Source: Streptacidiphilus anmyonensis (GTDB taxonomy: Bacteria > Actinomycetota > Actinomycetes > Streptomycetales > Streptomycetaceae). Taken from it: a stretch of DNA of 52,184 nt. Made by a program: the position numbers and the translations under genes. The stretch spans positions 1 to 52,184 of the forward strand of contig NZ_BBPQ01000032.1 in NCBI RefSeq assembly GCF_000787855.1, written 5' to 3'. The notes under the pieces are model-generated. The model did no database searches and was not told the DNA's origin. It saw only the letters and a list, made by a program, of their open reading frames with translations. This document shows positions 29,351 to 37,053 of the stretch, in pieces; positions within the stretch are counted from its first letter, which is position 1; every line of letters starts with the position of its first letter.

Positions 29351-30472
29351 GTGAACAAGCACCCTCTTATGCGCGCCGCCACCGCGACCGCTGCCGTCTC
29401 GCTGGTCCTGGCCGCGGCAGCGTGCGGAAAGGCGGGGAGTTCCTCCTCTTCCTCCTCCGCGTCCGCGAGCGGCGGGGGCTCGGCGGCCAGCGCGACCGGA
29501 AGCATCGGCCTGCTGCTGCCGGAGAACACCACGACCCGCTACGAGCAGTTCGACAAGCCGCTGTTCGAGGCGGAGGTCAAGGCCCTCGCGCCCAACGTCA
29601 CCGTCAAGTACGCCAACGCGGGCGGCAGCGCCCAGACCCAGGCGCAGCAGGCCACCACCATGATCAACTCTGGCATCAAGGTGCTCGTCGTCGACGCGCA
29701 GGACTCCGCGCAGATCAAGTCGTCCGTCGACGCCGCCAAGGCCAAGGGCATCAAGGTCGTCGCCTACGACCGCCTGGCGCAGGGCCCGGTCGACGCCTAC
29801 GTGTCGTTCGACAACGTCGCGGTCGGCCACCTCCAGGGCACCGGCCTGCTCGCCGTCATGGGCTCCAAGGCCACGCCGTCCGCGAAGATCGTCGAGATCG
29901 ACGGCGACTCGGCCGACCCGAACGCCGCCGACTTCAAGGCCGGCTTCCAGAACGCGGTCAAGGGCCATGTCGACATCGCCTACGACGCCTCGGGCCTGTG
30001 GAAGCCGGACGTCGCCGCCCAGAAGGCCACCGCCGCGATCAACCAACTCGGCGCGTCGAACATCACGGCCTTCTACTCCGCCAACGACGGCATGGCCGCC
30101 GGTATCGCGACCTCGATGAAGAACGCCGGGCTCAGCCACCTGCCGCTCACCGGCCAGGACGCCCAGCTCGACGCGATCCAGCGGATCGTGGCCGGCACCC
30201 AGTCCTTCACGATCTACAAGGCCTACAAGCCCGAGGCCGACGCCGCGGCCCAGATCGCCGTCAACCTGCTCACCGGGCAGCCGGTCACGACGATCGCGAA
30301 GTCGACCAAGGTGAACGGCTCCGGCAACACCGTCTCGTCCGACCTGCTGACCCCGGTCCTGGTCAACACGAGCAACATCAAGCAGACCGTCGTCGCCGAC
30401 GGCCTCTACACGGTCGCGCAGATCTGCACCCCGCAGTACGAGGCGGCCTGCAAGTCCGCGGGGCTGACGTGA
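29351..30472 (+). CDS. Sugar ABC transporter substrate-binding lipoprotein (XylF/RbsB-like)
   Basis: A 373-residue exported binding protein. The signal peptide ends LVLAAAAC with the lipid-anchored Cys25, then a Ser/Gly linker to residue 50. The mature part is a type I periplasmic fold: IGLLLPENTTTRYEQFDKP, MINSGIKVLVVDAQDSAQ, KAKGIKVVAYDRLAQGPVDA and FYSANDGMAAGIATSM, all typical of the xylose/ribose group; the YDRL segment points to XylF-like proteins. It should deliver a pentose or similar sugar to the permease. GTG 29351 has AGGAAGG upstream. Its stop overlaps the ATPase start (GTGA), giving one operon of three genes. Confidence 0.93.
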   Translation: MNKHPLMRAATATAAVSLVLAAAACGKAGSSSSSSSASASGGGSAASATGSIGLLLPENTTTRYEQFDKPLFEAEVKALAPNVTVKYANAGGSAQTQAQQATTMINSGIKVLVVDAQDSAQIKSSVDAAKAKGIKVVAYDRLAQGPVDAYVSFDNVAVGHLQGTGLLAVMGSKATPSAKIVEIDGDSADPNAADFKAGFQNAVKGHVDIAYDASGLWKPDVAAQKATAAINQLGASNITAFYSANDGMAAGIATSMKNAGLSHLPLTGQDAQLDAIQRIVAGTQSFTIYKAYKPEADAAAQIAVNLLTGQPVTTIAKSTKVNGSGNTVSSDLLTPVLVNTSNIKQTVVADGLYTVAQICTPQYEAACKSAGLT

Positions 30473-31299
30473 CCGACCCAGTCTCCGGTTCCTACGCCCC
30501 GGCCCTGGCCGACGGCGAACCGGTCCTGGCCCTGCGCGGCGTCTCCAAGCGATTCGGGGCCGTGCAGGCCCTGACCGACGTGGAGTTGGAGGTGCACACC
30601 GGCGAGGTGCTGGCCCTGGTCGGCGACAACGGCGCCGGCAAGTCCACCCTGGTCAAGTCCATCGCCGGCGTCCACACCATCGACGACGGCCAGATCGAGT
30701 GGGAGGGGCGGCCGGTCTCCATCCACCGGCCGCAGGACTCCCAGCACCTCGGCATCGCCACCGTCTACCAGGACCTCGCGCTCGCCGACAACCTCGACGT
30801 GGTCGCGAACCTCTTCCTCGGCCGCGAGCTGACGACGCACGGCACCCTCGACGAGGTGGCCATGGAGAAGCGCGCCCAGGAGCTGCTGGACACGCTCTCC
30901 ATCCGCATCCCGAGCGTGCGGATCCCGGTGGCGAGCCTCTCGGGCGGTCAGCGGCAGGTCGTCGCCATCGCCCGCTCGCTGATCGGCGACCCGAAGGTCG
31001 TCATCCTGGACGAACCGACGGCCGCCCTCGGCGTCGAGCAGACCGCGCAGGTCCTGGACCTGGTCGAGCGGCTGCGCGCCCGCGACCTCGGCGTCATCCT
31101 GATCAGTCACAACATGGTCGACGTGGCAGCGGTGGCCGACACGGTCGCGGTGCTGCGGCTCGGACGGAACAACGGCACGTTCCCGATGCGCGGCACCACA
31201 CAGGAGACCATCATCGCCGCGATCACCGGCGCCACCGACAACGCGGTGACCCGGCGCGCGGCGCGCGCCACCGGGCCGCGTCCGGAAGGAGAGGCGTGA
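30469..31299 (+). CDS. Sugar ABC transporter ATP-binding protein
   Basis: A 276-residue ATPase with a single nucleotide-binding domain. Walker A GDNGAGKST is at 53-61, signature LSGGQ at 157-161, Walker B VVILDEPTAALG at 178-188 and the switch His in LISHNM. Many family members (RbsA, XylG) have two fused domains; this is the half-size actinobacterial form that dimerises. It energises the import system encoded with it. GTG start overlaps the binding-protein stop and its stop overlaps the permease start, so translation of all three is coupled. Confidence 0.95.
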   Translation: MTDPVSGSYAPALADGEPVLALRGVSKRFGAVQALTDVELEVHTGEVLALVGDNGAGKSTLVKSIAGVHTIDDGQIEWEGRPVSIHRPQDSQHLGIATVYQDLALADNLDVVANLFLGRELTTHGTLDEVAMEKRAQELLDTLSIRIPSVRIPVASLSGGQRQVVAIARSLIGDPKVVILDEPTAALGVEQTAQVLDLVERLRARDLGVILISHNMVDVAAVADTVAVLRLGRNNGTFPMRGTTQETIIAAITGATDNAVTRRAARATGPRPEGEA

Positions 31300-32639
31300 G
31301 CACACCCCCCACGAATCCCTCCGGCTCCCCGGACCCGTCCGATCCGCTCAGCGGGTTCAACCCGCTGGAGCCGCCGCCGGGCCTGGACCCGATGCCCTCG
31401 GCCGCCATCGCGCCGCCCGTCGACCCGCGCCTGCTGGTCCGCCAGGAGGGCCTGCGGGGGTACGTCGACGAGTTCAAGCGCAAGGTGCGCGGCGGCGAGC
31501 TGGGCTCGCTCCCGGTCGTCATCGGCCTGATCATCATCTGGCTGATCTTCAGTCTCCAGAACAGCCAGTACTTCAGCGCCGCCAACGCCGAGTTCATCGT
31601 CTACTACATGGTGGGCCTCGGCATGCTCGCCACCGGCCTGGTCTTCGTGCTGCTGCTCGGCGAGATCGACCTGTCGGTCGGTTCGGTCAGCGGCCTGGCG
31701 GCGGCGATCTACGCGGTGCTGTCGGTCGAGCACAACTGGAACGCCTGGCTGGCGGTCATCGTCACCCTGCTCGCCGGCGCGGCGATCGGGGGCACGCAGG
31801 GCTGGATCTTCGCCAAGATCGGCGTGCCGGCTTTCGTGGTCACCCTGGCCGGCTTCCTGGCCTGGCAGGGCGTCATGCTGTGGCTGCTCGGCTCGACCGG
31901 CACCATCAACCTCGAACCCAAGGCGCTGAACGCGCTCTTCTCGGGCAACTCGTACTTCCTGGGCGGCGACATCGCCGGCGCGTACATCCTGGCCGGCATC
32001 GCGGTGGTCGGCTTCGGAGCCAGCGGCTTCCTGGAGCAGCGCCGGCGCAAGGCCGCCGGCGTCCCGGCCCGCCCCACCGGCGAGCTGGTCGCGCGGACGG
32101 TGGTGCTGGCCATCGGCGCGTTCCTGGTGGCCTGGATCCTCAACCGGGCCTCCGGCGTGCCGAACAACGCGGTCATCTTCCTGGCGCTGCTGGTGATCTG
32201 CGACTTCGTGCTGCGCCGCACCACCTACGGCCGCAAGGTGTTCGCGGTCGGCGGCAACATCGAGGCGAGCCGGCGTGCCGGTATCAGCGTCCCGATGGTG
32301 CGGATCTCGGTGTACGCGATCTCCGGGACCTTCGCCGCGCTCGGCGGTCTGGCCATCGCGGCCACCACCAACGCCGCAGGGCAGGCGGGCGCGGACCCGA
32401 ACAACCTGATGATGGCCATCGCCGCCGCCGTCATCGGCGGCACCTCGCTGTTCGGCGGTCGCGGCCGGGTCTGGTCCGCCCTCCTCGGCATCCTGGTCAT
32501 CGAGTCGATCAACGCCGGGCTGTTCATGCTCGGCCTGACGCTGGACATCCAGTACATGATCACCGGTGGTGTCCTGCTGGCCGCCGTGGTCGTCGACTCG
32601 CTGTCCCGCCGCACGCAGAAGTCCTCCGGACGCGCCTGA
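31296..32639 (+). CDS. Sugar ABC transporter permease (XylH/RbsC family)
   Basis: A 447-residue permease. A Pro/Ser-rich cytosolic N-terminus of about 65 residues comes first, then about ten membrane helices. The motif GEIDLSVGSVSGLAAAIYAV (about 126-145) is the hallmark of the BPD_transp_2 family, followed by PAFVVTLAGFLAWQGV and the coupling region GRKVFAVGGNIEASRRAGI. Length is above the family norm because of the N-terminal extension and extra loops, as in XylH. GTG start with AAGGAGAGGC overlaps the ATPase stop. A long hairpin follows the stop by 15 bp. Confidence 0.95.
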   Translation: MSTPPTNPSGSPDPSDPLSGFNPLEPPPGLDPMPSAAIAPPVDPRLLVRQEGLRGYVDEFKRKVRGGELGSLPVVIGLIIIWLIFSLQNSQYFSAANAEFIVYYMVGLGMLATGLVFVLLLGEIDLSVGSVSGLAAAIYAVLSVEHNWNAWLAVIVTLLAGAAIGGTQGWIFAKIGVPAFVVTLAGFLAWQGVMLWLLGSTGTINLEPKALNALFSGNSYFLGGDIAGAYILAGIAVVGFGASGFLEQRRRKAAGVPARPTGELVARTVVLAIGAFLVAWILNRASGVPNNAVIFLALLVICDFVLRRTTYGRKVFAVGGNIEASRRAGISVPMVRISVYAISGTFAALGGLAIAATTNAAGQAGADPNNLMMAIAAAVIGGTSLFGGRGRVWSALLGILVIESINAGLFMLGLTLDIQYMITGGVLLAAVVVDSLSRRTQKSSGRA

Positions 32640-32654
32640 CGGCGGCCCGGTGCT

Positions 32655-32706
32655 CTGGCCCGGTTCTGTGCGGGGATCACATGATTCCCACAAAGAACCG
32701 GGCCAG
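32655..32706 (+). terminator. Long hairpin between the sugar operon and the kinase gene
   Basis: CTGGCCCGGTTCT (32655-32667) and AGAACCGGGCCAG (32694-32706) are perfect 13-bp arms. The inner 26 nt also pair (TG/CA, GGGGATC/GATTCCC with one G-T pair) around an ACAT loop, with two internal mismatches. The 52-nt structure ends 9 nt before the kinase GTG. It could terminate the ABC operon or control kinase expression. Confidence 0.6.
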
Positions 32707-32715
32707 CATCGCGTC

Positions 32716-34170
32716 GTGGACACCCTGCAGCCTCCCGCGCTCGGCGACCGTTACCTGCTGTGCGAACTGCTCGGCAGCGGCGGCATGGCCGAGGTCTACC
32801 GAGCCCGCGACCTGCGCCTTGACCGCGCCGTAGCGGTCAAGGTGCTGCGGCCCGAGCTGGCCGCCGACCCGGTGCAGCGCGTGCGCTTCGGCCGCGAGGC
32901 GCGCGCCGCCGCCTCGCTCAACCATCCCGGCATCGTCGCCGTCTTCGACTCGGGCGAGGGCGCGGGACCGCACCTCGACCTGCCGTACCTGGTGATGGAG
33001 TACCTGCCCGGGCGGACCCTCGCGCAGGTCCTCGCCGACGACGGCCCGCTGCCGCCGCGTCAGGCGCTGCGGATCGTCGCGGAGATCCTGGACGCGCTCG
33101 AGCACGCGCACCGCGGCGGCATGGTCCACCGCGACGTCAAGCCGGCCAACGTGATGGTGGTCGAGGACGGCACGGTCGCGGTCAAGCTCATGGACTTCGG
33201 CATCGCCCGCAGCTTCGGCCGCGGCCCGGCCGCCGCCGAGCAGGCGCTGACGGCGGCCGGCCTGGTCATCGGCACCGCCGACTACCTCTCCCCCGAGCAG
33301 GCGCGCGGCGAGGCGGCCGACGCGCGCAGCGACCTGTACGCGGTGGGCTGCCTGCTGCACGAAGTGCTGACGGGCGTCCTGCCGCTGACGGCCGACACCC
33401 CGCTGAACACGGTCTGGCGGCGACTGCACGAGGATCCCGAGCCGCCGTCGCTGCTCGTACCGTCGCTCGCGCCCGCGGTGGACGCGGTGGTGCTGCGGGC
33501 GCTGTCCCGCGAGCCCGCCGAGCGCTACCCGGACGCCGCCGCGATGGGCACGGCGGTGCGCGACGTCCTGGACGCCGAGTCGGCCGCGGCGACGCCGCAC
33601 CCGGCGGCAGGTCACGCGCCCACGGTCGCCGAACTGCCCGCCGCCTCCTGGCCGGGTGGGGACGCGACCATGCCGTTGCGCTCCCCTGCGGGCACGTGGC
33701 CCGGCGCAGCCCTTCCGGCCGCCGACGACGACGCGACCCACGCCCAGGACGAGGAGGGGGCCGCGCGCGACGCCGACGCCGAACAGGGCCGGCTCTCGCA
33801 CGAGCGTCCGCGTCGTCGGGGGCGGCGACGGATCGTGGGGGCCACGGTCGTGACCGTCGCGGTGGCCGCCGTGGTATCGGTCGGCGGCTGGATCGCCTCC
33901 GGCGACGGCAAGGCCGCCCCGGCCGCCACCAGCGCCCACGCGCTGCCGGAGCTGACCGGCCAGGGCCTCGCCCACGCCCGGCGCGAACTGCAGGCCCTCG
34001 GCCTGCGGATCGGCCACCTGAGCGTCGGCTCCTGCGCCGGGACCGCCGCCGCGCCGCGCACCGTCTGCTCCCAGGCCCCCGCGGCCGGAACGGAGCTGCA
34101 ACGCGGCGCGACGGTGGATCTGTCCGTCTCCCGCGCCTCCGGGATTGCCGCCGGGGCCGGGGCACCGTAG
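32716..34170 (+). CDS. PASTA-type Ser/Thr protein kinase
   Basis: A 484-residue transmembrane kinase. The glycine loop GSGGMAEV is at 20-27, the ATP-binding Lys42 in AVKVL, the catalytic loop MVHRDVKPANVM with Asp140, and DFG with Asp160; ADYLSPEQARGE is the activation segment end. A Pro/Ala/Asp linker (about 290-365), a membrane helix near 373-394 and one PASTA domain at about 410-478 (LPELTGQGLAHARRELQALG, ending GATVDLSVS) follow. Canonical PknB has three or four PASTA repeats, so this outer sensor is minimal. GTG 32716 directly follows the long hairpin and has no clear ribosome-binding site; a CAGCAT 6 nt upstream could be a weak -10. Confidence 0.93.
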   Translation: MDTLQPPALGDRYLLCELLGSGGMAEVYRARDLRLDRAVAVKVLRPELAADPVQRVRFGREARAAASLNHPGIVAVFDSGEGAGPHLDLPYLVMEYLPGRTLAQVLADDGPLPPRQALRIVAEILDALEHAHRGGMVHRDVKPANVMVVEDGTVAVKLMDFGIARSFGRGPAAAEQALTAAGLVIGTADYLSPEQARGEAADARSDLYAVGCLLHEVLTGVLPLTADTPLNTVWRRLHEDPEPPSLLVPSLAPAVDAVVLRALSREPAERYPDAAAMGTAVRDVLDAESAAATPHPAAGHAPTVAELPAASWPGGDATMPLRSPAGTWPGAALPAADDDATHAQDEEGAARDADAEQGRLSHERPRRRGRRRIVGATVVTVAVAAVVSVGGWIASGDGKAAPAATSAHALPELTGQGLAHARRELQALGLRIGHLSVGSCAGTAAAPRTVCSQAPAAGTELQRGATVDLSVSRASGIAAGAGAP

Positions 34171-34173
34171 CGT
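34145..34173 (+). promoter_or_regulatory. Leaderless promoter TTGCCG-17-TAGCGT
   Basis: -35 TTGCCG (34145-34150) and -10 TAGCGT (34168-34173) have ideal 17-bp spacing, and the GTG start at 34180 follows 6 nt later. The promoter lies inside the last codons of the kinase gene. Confidence 0.6.
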
Positions 34174-34179
34174 CGAGAC

Positions 34180-34527
34180 GTGATCAATGGTGCGCACGTG
34201 GTCATCTACAGCAGCGACGCCGAGGCCGACCGGGCCTTCTTCCGTGACGTGCTCGGTCTGCCGAGCGTCGACGCCGGCCGCGGCTGGCTGATCTTCCAGG
34301 CGCCGCCCGCGGAGATCGCCTTCCACCCGGCCACGTCCGTCCACTCGCACGAGCTGATGCTGATGTGCGACGACCTGCTGGGGACCATGGCCGAGCTCCA
34401 GGCGAAGGGCGTGGAGTTCACCCGCCCCGTGGAGCAGCTCACCTGGGGGCTGCTGACCGGGTTGCGCCTGCCCGGCGGGGGCGACCTGGCCCTCTACGAG
34501 CCGAGCCACCCCCGCGCGAACGGGTGA
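34180..34527 (+). CDS. VOC-family (glyoxalase-like) protein
   Basis: A 115-residue vicinal-oxygen-chelate protein. It shows the beta-alpha-beta unit VVIYSSDAEADRAFFRDVLGLPSV (about 6-30), then WLIFQAPPAEIAFHP, ELMLMCDDLLGTMAELQAKG and the last strand LPGGGDLALYEP. One complete VOC module is present, so a dimer would form the active site. VOC proteins include glyoxalases, dioxygenases and drug-binding resistance proteins; the role here is unknown. Probably leaderless from its own promoter within the kinase gene. Confidence 0.88.
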   Translation: MINGAHVVIYSSDAEADRAFFRDVLGLPSVDAGRGWLIFQAPPAEIAFHPATSVHSHELMLMCDDLLGTMAELQAKGVEFTRPVEQLTWGLLTGLRLPGGGDLALYEPSHPRANG

Positions 34528-34636
34528 TCCATGGGCCCGACCTGCGCCCGACGGCGCCCACCCGGTGTGGATCACCCATCCGGTCCTGAGTAGGACAACC
34601 CTGGTACAGCCCGGTCGCCGACTCCAGGATCGAGGC

Positions 34637-35365
34637 ATGGGTGCATTCCTGGGGATCGTCGTGGTCGGCGCCGCCGCCCTCGGCACGCTGCTCCACTTCG
34701 TCGCGCACGTGTCGACGTCGGTGCTGCTGGCCTTCGGCGCGGGCGCGGCCTGCCTGATCTGGCTTGCGGTGCTGCTGACGGTTCCGTGGAACCTGTACTT
34801 CCAGGCGCGGACGGCGCGTCAGGAGATCGCGGAGGGCCGGACCGCCGGGCTCGACATCGCCGAGGGCCGCGAGCGGGACGCGGAGAGGATCGCCGCCCGC
34901 CTGCTGCGGGCGGCGATCGGCGCACACCTGGTCTCGGCCGTGGTGATCGGGGTGGTCGCGGCGGTGTCGGGGCAGGCCGTCGGCTACTGGTTCTGCGCCT
35001 TCTACCTCGTCGCCACGGCGCTGCGCCCGGTCGAGGCGTGGCTGCGCCACCTGCGCACCCGCATCGGCGGCCTGCGCGAGGAGGCGACCTTCCCGCGCGA
35101 CGACATCCGCGCCCTCAAGGCACGTCTCGACGCCGCGGAGGCCGGCGTCGCGGGCCTCGACACAGACACCCGCCGCCTGACCCAGGAGCTCGACCGCCTC
35201 GCCGTGCTGGCCCGCCGGCGCGACGACCAACTGGAGGCGCGCATCCACGCCCTGGGGCGCAAGTTCGAGGACACCCTCGGCAGCCTGACCGACAACCAGG
35301 AAGTCATCAACGGCATCCGGGCGTTCCTGCGGCTGCTGCGCGAGGAGGGCGCGCCGCAGGCGTGA
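34637..35365 (+). CDS. Membrane protein with C-terminal coiled coil, unknown function
   Basis: A 242-residue protein I do not recognise. Hydrophobic helices lie near residues 1-20, 28-53 and 97-117, with a possible fourth near 118-135. An Arg/Glu-rich cytosolic helix separates the second and third. Residues 150-235 are predicted coiled coil: DDIRALKARLDAAEAGVAGL, then TDTRRLTQELDRLAVLARRR. The shape suggests a membrane scaffold that oligomerises through its C-terminus. ATG 34637 has GAGG upstream and is preferred over an earlier in-frame ATG with no site. No operon partner is evident. Confidence 0.75.
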   Translation: MGAFLGIVVVGAAALGTLLHFVAHVSTSVLLAFGAGAACLIWLAVLLTVPWNLYFQARTARQEIAEGRTAGLDIAEGRERDAERIAARLLRAAIGAHLVSAVVIGVVAAVSGQAVGYWFCAFYLVATALRPVEAWLRHLRTRIGGLREEATFPRDDIRALKARLDAAEAGVAGLDTDTRRLTQELDRLAVLARRRDDQLEARIHALGRKFEDTLGSLTDNQEVINGIRAFLRLLREEGAPQA

Positions 35366-35462
35366 CCCCGCCCTGGATCCGCTCTGGTCCCGCCTCGACC
35401 GCGCCGCGTGTCACCCGTAGGCGGTCTCGTCAGGGCGGGTGGCACGTGCTTGAGTGAGTGCC

Positions 35463-36071
35463 ATGACGACTCTGGATCCCGGCACGACGGCGCTGCTCCT
35501 GATCGAGTTTCAGAACGAGTTCGTCTCCGACGGCGGAGTGCTGCACGAGGCCGTGCGCCCGGTCATGGAGGCCACCGGCATGCTGGACAACACCCGGCAG
35601 CTGGTCGCCTCCGCGCGCCGGGCCGGGGTCACGGTCGTGCACGCCCCGATCTCCTTCGCGCCGGGCTACCACGAGATCACCCGCCACCCGTACGGGATCC
35701 TCAAGGGCGTCGTGGACGGCAACGCCTTCGTCAAGGGCACCTGGGGCGCGGAGATCGTCGACGTGCTGGCGCCGCAGGCGGGCGACATCGTGGTGGAGGG
35801 CAAGCGCGGGCTGGACACCTTCGCCAGCACCAACCTGGACTTCATCCTGCGCAGCAAGGGCATCACCACCCTCGTCATCGCCGGGTTCCTCACCAACTGC
35901 TGTGTGGAGTCGACGATGCGCACGGGCTACGAGAACGGCTACCAGGTGGTCACCCTGACGGACTGCACGGCGGCGGTCTCCAAGGAGGAGCACGAGAACG
36001 CGATCACCTACGACTTCCCGATGTTCTCCACCCCGCAGACCTCGACGGAGCTGATCGCCCGCCTGCCGTGA
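35463..36071 (+). CDS. Isochorismatase-like cysteine hydrolase
   Basis: A 202-residue cysteine hydrolase. The family triad is usually Asp-Lys-Cys: here LLLIEFQNEF carries Glu where Asp is usual (D-x-Q-N), Lys is in VEGKRGLDTF and the nucleophile Cys is in FLTNCCVESTMR (either of two adjacent cysteines; the second is the usual one). The IEFQN variant occurs in a subgroup of these hydrolases as I remember. Likely substrates are amides or enol ethers, not specified by context. An in-frame GTG nine bases earlier is an alternative start; neither has a strong ribosome-binding site. Confidence 0.88.
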   Translation: MTTLDPGTTALLLIEFQNEFVSDGGVLHEAVRPVMEATGMLDNTRQLVASARRAGVTVVHAPISFAPGYHEITRHPYGILKGVVDGNAFVKGTWGAEIVDVLAPQAGDIVVEGKRGLDTFASTNLDFILRSKGITTLVIAGFLTNCCVESTMRTGYENGYQVVTLTDCTAAVSKEEHENAITYDFPMFSTPQTSTELIARLP

Positions 36072-36096
36072 GCCCTGTCCGGCGGGCGAGGGATCG

Positions 36097-36303
36097 TCAG
36101 CTGCGGTGGCTGGCGGCGTAGAAGAGCAGCATCGCGAAGCCCGCGAAGACGTGCAGGCCGATCACGTAGATGAAGACGCGGATGTTGACGCGGCGCGCGG
36201 TGCGCTTCGCTCCGTCCTCGACGGGGCCGGCCGGGATGTACTCGACCGGGGCGGGGACGGAGGTGAGCGGACCGGCGGGCAGGGGGTCGATGTGGTCAGC
36301 CAA
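36097..36303 (-). CDS. DUF6126 small membrane protein
   Basis: A 68-residue protein: a Pro-rich N-terminus, a basic stretch KRTARRVNIR, then one membrane helix VFIYVIGLHVFAGFAMLLFY and a short tail. It matches DUF6126, found in Streptomyces directly behind an XRE-cupin regulator gene. Here its ATG overlaps the end of that regulator by 8 bp, so the two are co-translated. Function is unknown; it could be a membrane partner of the regulator. Confidence 0.8.
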   Translation of the reverse strand: MADHIDPLPAGPLTSVPAPVEYIPAGPVEDGAKRTARRVNIRVFIYVIGLHVFAGFAMLLFYAASHRS

Positions 36304-36904
36304 GGCACAACTCCGAGGTCGGGCTCTGCAGCAGCGTGTGCAGGAAGAGCAGGTCGGTGCCGGTCGGCGTGTCCGCCGCCAGCCGGTGGGGGCGCATGGA
36401 GTCGAAGTGGGCGGAGTCGCCCGGCTCCAGCAGGTGGCGCTCGCGGTCGAGGGTGAGGACGAGGCGGCCGGAGAGCACGTAGAGCCACTCCTCGCCCGGG
36501 TGCACCCGCACGACGGCGTCCTGGATGCCGGGCGGCACGTGGACGCGCAGCGCCTGCATCGCCCGACCGGGCGCGCCGGCGGGGCGGTAGGTCCAGCCGC
36601 CCGCGACGCTCGGCTCCGCGGCGCCGCCGCGGATCACCGCGGTCGGCGCCGCGGACGCCTCCCCGAGCAGGACGTCGAGAGGAACGGCGTAAGCTCGGGA
36701 CAGGCCCAGCAGCACCGGCAAGGAGGGCTGCCGCTTGGCGGTCTCCAGCCGGGAGAGGTGGGCCGGGGAGAGACCGACGCGCGCGGCGGCGGCCTCCAGG
36801 GTCAGGCCGCTGCGCTGGCGGCGCTCGCGGAGGCGGGCTCCCAGGCCCGGGAGGTCCTCGGGCCGGAGCTCCGGCCCGGTGGCGTCGGAGGCGTCTGCGT
36901 CCAT
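36296..36904 (-). CDS. XRE-family regulator with C-terminal cupin domain
   Basis: A 202-residue regulator. The helix-turn-helix is at about 25-80: LGARLRERRQRSGLTLEAAA, then VGLSPAHLSRLETAKRQPSL. The C-terminal cupin (about 125-200) shows VRVHPGEEWLYVLSGRLVLT and LEPGDSAHFDSMRPHR. Such XRE-cupin proteins sense small metabolites such as polyamines or amino acids and often repress themselves. ATG 36904 is chosen over upstream starts because the domain begins there. An operator with three half-sites lies 31-56 bp upstream. DUF6126 follows with an 8-bp overlap. Confidence 0.92.
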   Translation of the reverse strand: MDADASDATGPELRPEDLPGLGARLRERRQRSGLTLEAAAARVGLSPAHLSRLETAKRQPSLPVLLGLSRAYAVPLDVLLGEASAAPTAVIRGGAAEPSVAGGWTYRPAGAPGRAMQALRVHVPPGIQDAVVRVHPGEEWLYVLSGRLVLTLDRERHLLEPGDSAHFDSMRPHRLAADTPTGTDLLFLHTLLQSPTSELCLG

Positions 36905-36934
36905 GACCCCAGTGCACACCCACCCGGCCAGGGA

Positions 36935-36960
36935 GGCAAGTTTCTTGCCCCAGAGGCAAA
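36935..36960. promoter_or_regulatory. Three-half-site operator of the XRE-cupin gene
   Basis: GGCAAG-TTT-CTTGCC (36935-36949) is a perfect 6-3-6 palindrome. A third half-site GGCAAA at 36955-36960 makes a second, overlapping palindrome with the middle one (TTGCC-N5-GGCAA). Alternating half-sites suggest cooperative binding by the adjacent XRE regulator. Confidence 0.65.
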
Positions 36961-37053
36961 AGCGCCCCGGGTGATCTTGCCGGTCGCCGCGACCTGAGGA
37001 GGCATCGGGCCGTAGGGTGATCACATAAATCCGTAGTCGAAGGGGCCCTGCCG

